64,000 nt of DNA from Planctomycetota bacterium (lineage in GTDB: Bacteria; Planctomycetota; Planctomycetia; Pirellulales; Pirellulaceae), in the NCBI GenBank assembly GCA_016872725.1, contig VGZC01000017.1:1-64000 (forward strand), given 5' to 3'. The notes beneath the pieces were generated by a model. The model worked only from the letters and a program-made list of their open reading frames with translations, searched no databases and had not been told where the DNA came from. The translations under genes were made by a program, and so were the position numbers. Below, one piece after another: positions 61,346 to 64,000 of this stretch; positions within the stretch are counted from its first letter, which is position 1, and every line of letters starts with the position of its first letter.

Positions 61346-62500
61346 ATGGCGACCGCGCGACTTTCCCGCCGCCGCGAGGATACCGGCTCCAAACCGCTCC
61401 TCCAACGGCTCGCCGACATCAAGATCGGAGGCAAGGCCAGGAAGGCCACAAAGATCAAGAAGCGGGACTTGATCTACATCATGCGCAACGTCTCGACGCT
61501 CATCGAGAACGGCCTTACCCTCCCCAAGTCGATCGAGACCATCGCGCGCGAGAAAACGCTCCGCGCCTACGCCCCGCTGCTCGACGGCATCCGCATGCGG
61601 ATCGAGAGCGGCGAGACGTTCAGCGGCGCGCTGCAGCAGGCGGGCGGCGTCTTCTCCGATCTCATGATCAACCAGATCCGGGTCGGCGAACGGTCGGGCA
61701 CGCTTCCCGACACGATCAAGCGCCTCACGCAGCAACTCGAAAACGCCGACAACCTCAAGGGGATGATCCTCAAGAAACTCGCCTACCCCACGATGCTCGT
61801 CACGCTCGGCTCCGGAGCCGTCTCGTTCATGCTCCTCTATGTCGTGCCGACGTTCGAAAAGACGTACGCGGAATCGGGCGCCAAGCTGCCGATGATCACG
61901 CAGGTTCTGATCGAGGCGGGCCGGTTCGGCACGTCGTACGGATGGATCATCCTGCTCGCCATGGGCCTCTTCGTCGCCGCCGTCGTCACCGTGCGACGGA
62001 ATCCGAAGGGCCGATTCTGGATGGACACGACGTTGCTCAAGGCGCCGCTGCTCGGCGATTGGCTGCGGAACATCGCCGTGCTGCAGTTCGTCGAGGTGCT
62101 CGGCAACCTGATGGAGGCGGGATTCACGATCGTCGACGCGCTCAAGGTCTGCTGCGGCTCGGTCAACAACCGCGCGGTGCGGAAGAGCGTCGAACAACTC
62201 CACGCCGCCATCCTGCGGGGCGAACGGTTCAGCGCCGAACTCGAACGGCACGGCGACCTGTTTCCCCCGATCGTCAATCAGCTCGTGATCGTCGGAGAGA
62301 AGACGGGTACGCTCGCGAAGGCGACCAAGGACATCCGCAAACACCTCGAGCGCGAGGTCCACCGCTACACGGCCCTCATGTTGGGCATGATCGAACCGAT
62401 CCTGACCGTCGGCCTGGCGACCTGCATCGGCGGAATCCTGCTCGCCATCTATCTCCCGATGTTCGACATGATCGGCGCGATGGACGGTGGTCCGAAGTAA
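61346..62500 (+). CDS. GspF/PilC-type inner-membrane platform protein
   Basis: 384 aa, typical length. Two T2SSF domains (about 45-165 and 250-370) each carry a GExSGTLP- or GEKTGTL-type motif (VGERSGTLPDTIKRL and VGEKTGTLAKATKDI). Three membrane helices are present: YPTMLVTLGSGAVSFMLL, GWIILLAMGLFVAAVV and IEPILTVGLATCIGGILL. It anchors the secretion ATPase to the pilin assembly. It begins 25 bp after the ATPase stop. Confidence 0.95.
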   Translation: MATARLSRRREDTGSKPLLQRLADIKIGGKARKATKIKKRDLIYIMRNVSTLIENGLTLPKSIETIAREKTLRAYAPLLDGIRMRIESGETFSGALQQAGGVFSDLMINQIRVGERSGTLPDTIKRLTQQLENADNLKGMILKKLAYPTMLVTLGSGAVSFMLLYVVPTFEKTYAESGAKLPMITQVLIEAGRFGTSYGWIILLAMGLFVAAVVTVRRNPKGRFWMDTTLLKAPLLGDWLRNIAVLQFVEVLGNLMEAGFTIVDALKVCCGSVNNRAVRKSVEQLHAAILRGERFSAELERHGDLFPPIVNQLVIVGEKTGTLAKATKDIRKHLEREVHRYTALMLGMIEPILTVGLATCIGGILLAIYLPMFDMIGAMDGGPK

Positions 62501-62560
62501 GGTCGCCCCAACGTCCGGGACGTTCGTTCCGCGCCGGCTTAAGTGCCAAGAAAGGTCCGC

Positions 62561-62899
62561 ATGATCCGACGCCCTCCCGCCGCGCGCCGCAGCGCGTTCA
62601 GTCTCATGGAGATGCTCGCCGTCGTCACGATCCTCGGCGTCCTCGCCGCGCTCATCGTCCCCCGGTTCACCGGGCAGGCGAAAGCGGCGAGGAAGAACGC
62701 GTGCGACGTGAACCGCGGCAACATCGAAGTGCAATGCCAACTCTGGTACCGCAACAAGGGCGCCTGGCCCGCCGCCGCGCTCTCGGACATCGGCGCCGAT
62801 CCCAAGTACTTCCCGGACCGGATCCCGGCGTGCCCCGTCGACTCGACGGCCTACACGATCGATCGATCGACCGGACGCGTCGTCGGCCATTCGCACTGA
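62561..62899 (+). CDS. Type IV pilin-like/pseudopilin, first
   Basis: 112 aa from ATG 62561, with AAAGG about 7 nt upstream. The prepilin motif is RRSAFSLMEMLAVVTIL: the residue before Phe is Ala in place of Gly, and Glu at mature position 5 is present. The hydrophobic N-terminal helix continues to about residue 40. The C-terminal domain is short (NIEVQCQLWYRNKGAW, DIGADPKYFPDRIP, CPVD). GspG-like major pseudopilins are about 130-150 aa, so this one is compact. Prepilin peptidase processing after Ala is plausible but less usual. Confidence 0.87.
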   Translation: MIRRPPAARRSAFSLMEMLAVVTILGVLAALIVPRFTGQAKAARKNACDVNRGNIEVQCQLWYRNKGAWPAAALSDIGADPKYFPDRIPACPVDSTAYTIDRSTGRVVGHSH

Positions 62900-62904
62900 G
62901 GCCC

Positions 62905-63120
62905 ATGCGGGGCGCCGCGCGCCGAAACCGCGACCTATGTTGGATTGGAGGCTCGGAATTCAATTCGGCCGTCGAGCGGTGGTATTTCGAGAAGGGATCG
63001 TACCCGGCGAAAGACCTGTCGGATATCGGCGCCAATGCGAGCTATTTTCCGAACGGCCTGCCGACCAATCCGCTGACCGGCGCGGAATACACGCTGGACG
63101 CCAACAACCGGGCCCAGTAA
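62905..63120 (+). pseudogene. Pilin copy lacking its N-terminal part
   Basis: 72 codons from ATG 62905. SAVERWYFEKGSYPAKDLS and the remainder to the stop are almost identical to the C-terminal half of the pilin at 63323-63655. The short 5' part (ARRNRDLCWIGGSE) matches the intergenic DNA upstream of that pilin, not its coding sequence. Relative to that locus about 260 bp, covering the start codon, leader peptide and N-terminal helix, are missing. The product could not be assembled as a pilin. Confidence 0.85.
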
Positions 63121-63322
63121 GCCGGACACGCCGCGCGCGGGAGTTGCCACCCGACTGGCCAAGAAAAAACGGTTCGAACGAGGTTGCACGCCGAAATCGT
63201 GACCTATGCTCTGAATGGAGGCGGCGCGGGCCGACGGCCCCAGAGTCGCCGAACACGTCTCGGGTTTGGGCCTCCGGAGTGACCGGGGGTCCGCATGGTT
63301 CGCAATGAGGGGAAATGAGGCA

Positions 63323-63655
63323 ATGGCAAGTCAAGTCAAGAAGAATCGGACTCGGCGACGCGGCGGATTCTCGCTGCTCGAACTCCTCGCGGTCGTCACG
63401 ATCCTCGGCATCATCGCCGTGGTCGTCATCCCGCGCATCAGCGTCTCGGCCAACACGGCCAAGACGAACGCCCACAAGCAGAACGTGTCGGAAATCAATT
63501 CGGCCGTCGAACGGTGGTATTTCGAGAAGGGATCGTACCCGGCGAAAGACCTGTCGGACATCGGCGCCGACGCGAACTATTTTCCGAACAGCCTGCCCAC
63601 CAACCCGCTGACCGGCGCGAAGTACACGCTGGACGCCAACAACCGGGCCCAATAG
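63323..63655 (+). CDS. Type IV pilin-like/pseudopilin, second (intact copy)
   Basis: 110 aa from ATG 63323. RRRGGFSLLELLAVVTILG is a canonical prepilin cleavage region (Gly before Phe, Glu at +5). The hydrophobic helix is followed by SAVERWYFEKGSYPAKDLS and FPNSLPTNPLTGAKYTLDAN, a GspG-like pattern. It is shorter than most GspG proteins. A truncated copy lies 200 bp upstream. It probably forms the main (pseudo)pilus fibre of this locus. Confidence 0.92.
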   Translation: MASQVKKNRTRRRGGFSLLELLAVVTILGIIAVVVIPRISVSANTAKTNAHKQNVSEINSAVERWYFEKGSYPAKDLSDIGADANYFPNSLPTNPLTGAKYTLDANNRAQ

Positions 63656-63699
63656 GCCTAGGTCGCCCGTGATCGAGGCCGAACCCGGACGGGCGAGCC

Positions 63700-64000
63700 A
63701 TGCGAACGCACCGCCGCCAACCACGACGACGAGGTGTCTCCCTTCTGGAGCTCCTCGTCGTCGTCACGTTGATGGGGATTTTCGCGTCGGTCGCGGCGGC
63801 CCGGTTCGGGCCGACCCTGTTCGGCGATTTCGGATCGCGGAGCGACGCGCGGCGCGTTTCGCTCGACCTGCTGCGTGCCCAGCGCGCCGCGATCATGACG
63901 GGCGACAACCACTTCTTGGAATTCACGACGCAGGGAGGCAAGACGACCGGCTATCAGATCCGGCGCGTCGTCGAGTCGGGCAGCGAGCCGGCCGACGCGT
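63700..64000 (+). CDS. Partial GspH-like pseudopilin
   Basis: The frame runs from ATG 63700 to the right edge (100 codons seen). RRRGVSLLELLVVVTLMGIF is a prepilin leader and helix, with Val in place of the usual Phe at mature position 1. SLDLLRAQRAAIMTGDN matches GspH/minor pseudopilin sequences, which cap or initiate the pseudopilus. The C-terminus lies outside the window. Confidence 0.85.
   Translation, partial: MRTHRRQPRRRGVSLLELLVVVTLMGIFASVAAARFGPTLFGDFGSRSDARRVSLDLLRAQRAAIMTGDNHFLEFTTQGGKTTGYQIRRVVESGSEPADA

Overview
The window looks like chromosomal DNA of a high-GC member of the Planctomycetota. Supporting signs are the truncated gene at the left edge, which carries the planctomycete N-terminal motif LERLEDRRLM, EF-hand and collagen-like secreted proteins, a cysteine-rich secreted protein, a DUF6666-like cell-surface protein, two multihaem proteins resembling the hydrazine synthase alpha subunit, LTXXQ-like secreted proteins, and a FabF/ACP/CrtI/CrtI/FabZ/FabI lipid operon of a kind known from anammox and other planctomycetes. 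Family and genus cannot be fixed from this sequence alone. I found no rRNA, tRNA or CRISPR array.

Layout. Positions 1-4974 hold four minus-strand genes: a partial thioredoxin-like surface protein, an enolase-superfamily enzyme, a hotdog thioesterase and an EF-hand protein. Positions 5522-10822 run on the plus strand: a VWA membrane protein, a hexanucleotide repeat array, a small conserved protein, an OatA-like O-acyltransferase and a zinc-ribbon membrane protein. Positions 10939-17946 form a tight lipid or polyketide operon: an NAD-dependent 3-beta-HSD-like reductase, ketosynthase, ACP, two phytoene-desaturase-like flavoproteins, a FabZ-like dehydratase and a FabI-like enoyl reductase. A TPR/GT9-like protein follows. 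A phosphopantetheinyl transferase that could activate the ACP lies at 43406.

Positions 19543-30419 contain a rare fusion of two penicillin-recognising hydrolase folds, an LTXXQ-like protein, an ACT protein, a HEAT-repeat protein, two tandem Cys/Met-metabolism PLP enzymes and two secreted proteins. Positions 30416-32589 carry the two halves of the cyanobacterial arginine dihydrolase/ornithine cyclodeaminase (ArgZ/AgrE) as separate adjacent genes. Positions 32849-37700 carry a disordered protein, an ECF sigma factor with a recognisable ECF-type promoter, its probable anti-sigma factor and a proline-rich lipoprotein. Positions 37796-43216 encode a giant beta-helix protein made of five units of about 882 bp.

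Positions 44267-51920 contain the two haem-binding propeller proteins, one fused to a formylglycine-generating-enzyme-like domain, with a lower-GC nucleotidyltransferase between them. Positions 52019-55156 encode a PDZ/Sel1/trypsin/TPR protein. Positions 55157-57843 are a decayed island with pieces of an HTH protein, BrxA (DUF1819), an AlbA/RecG-like ATPase broken by two frameshifts, a possible PglZ start and an IS66-like fragment. From 57840 to the right edge lie a lipoprotein and a type II secretion/type IV pilus locus: receiver protein, GspE/PilB, GspF/PilC, three pilin-type genes and a 5'-deleted pilin copy.

Short tandem or palindromic repeats recur between genes. At three convergent gene pairs they overlap or abut the 3' ends of genes. 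In one case two palindromic units lie inside a coding sequence.
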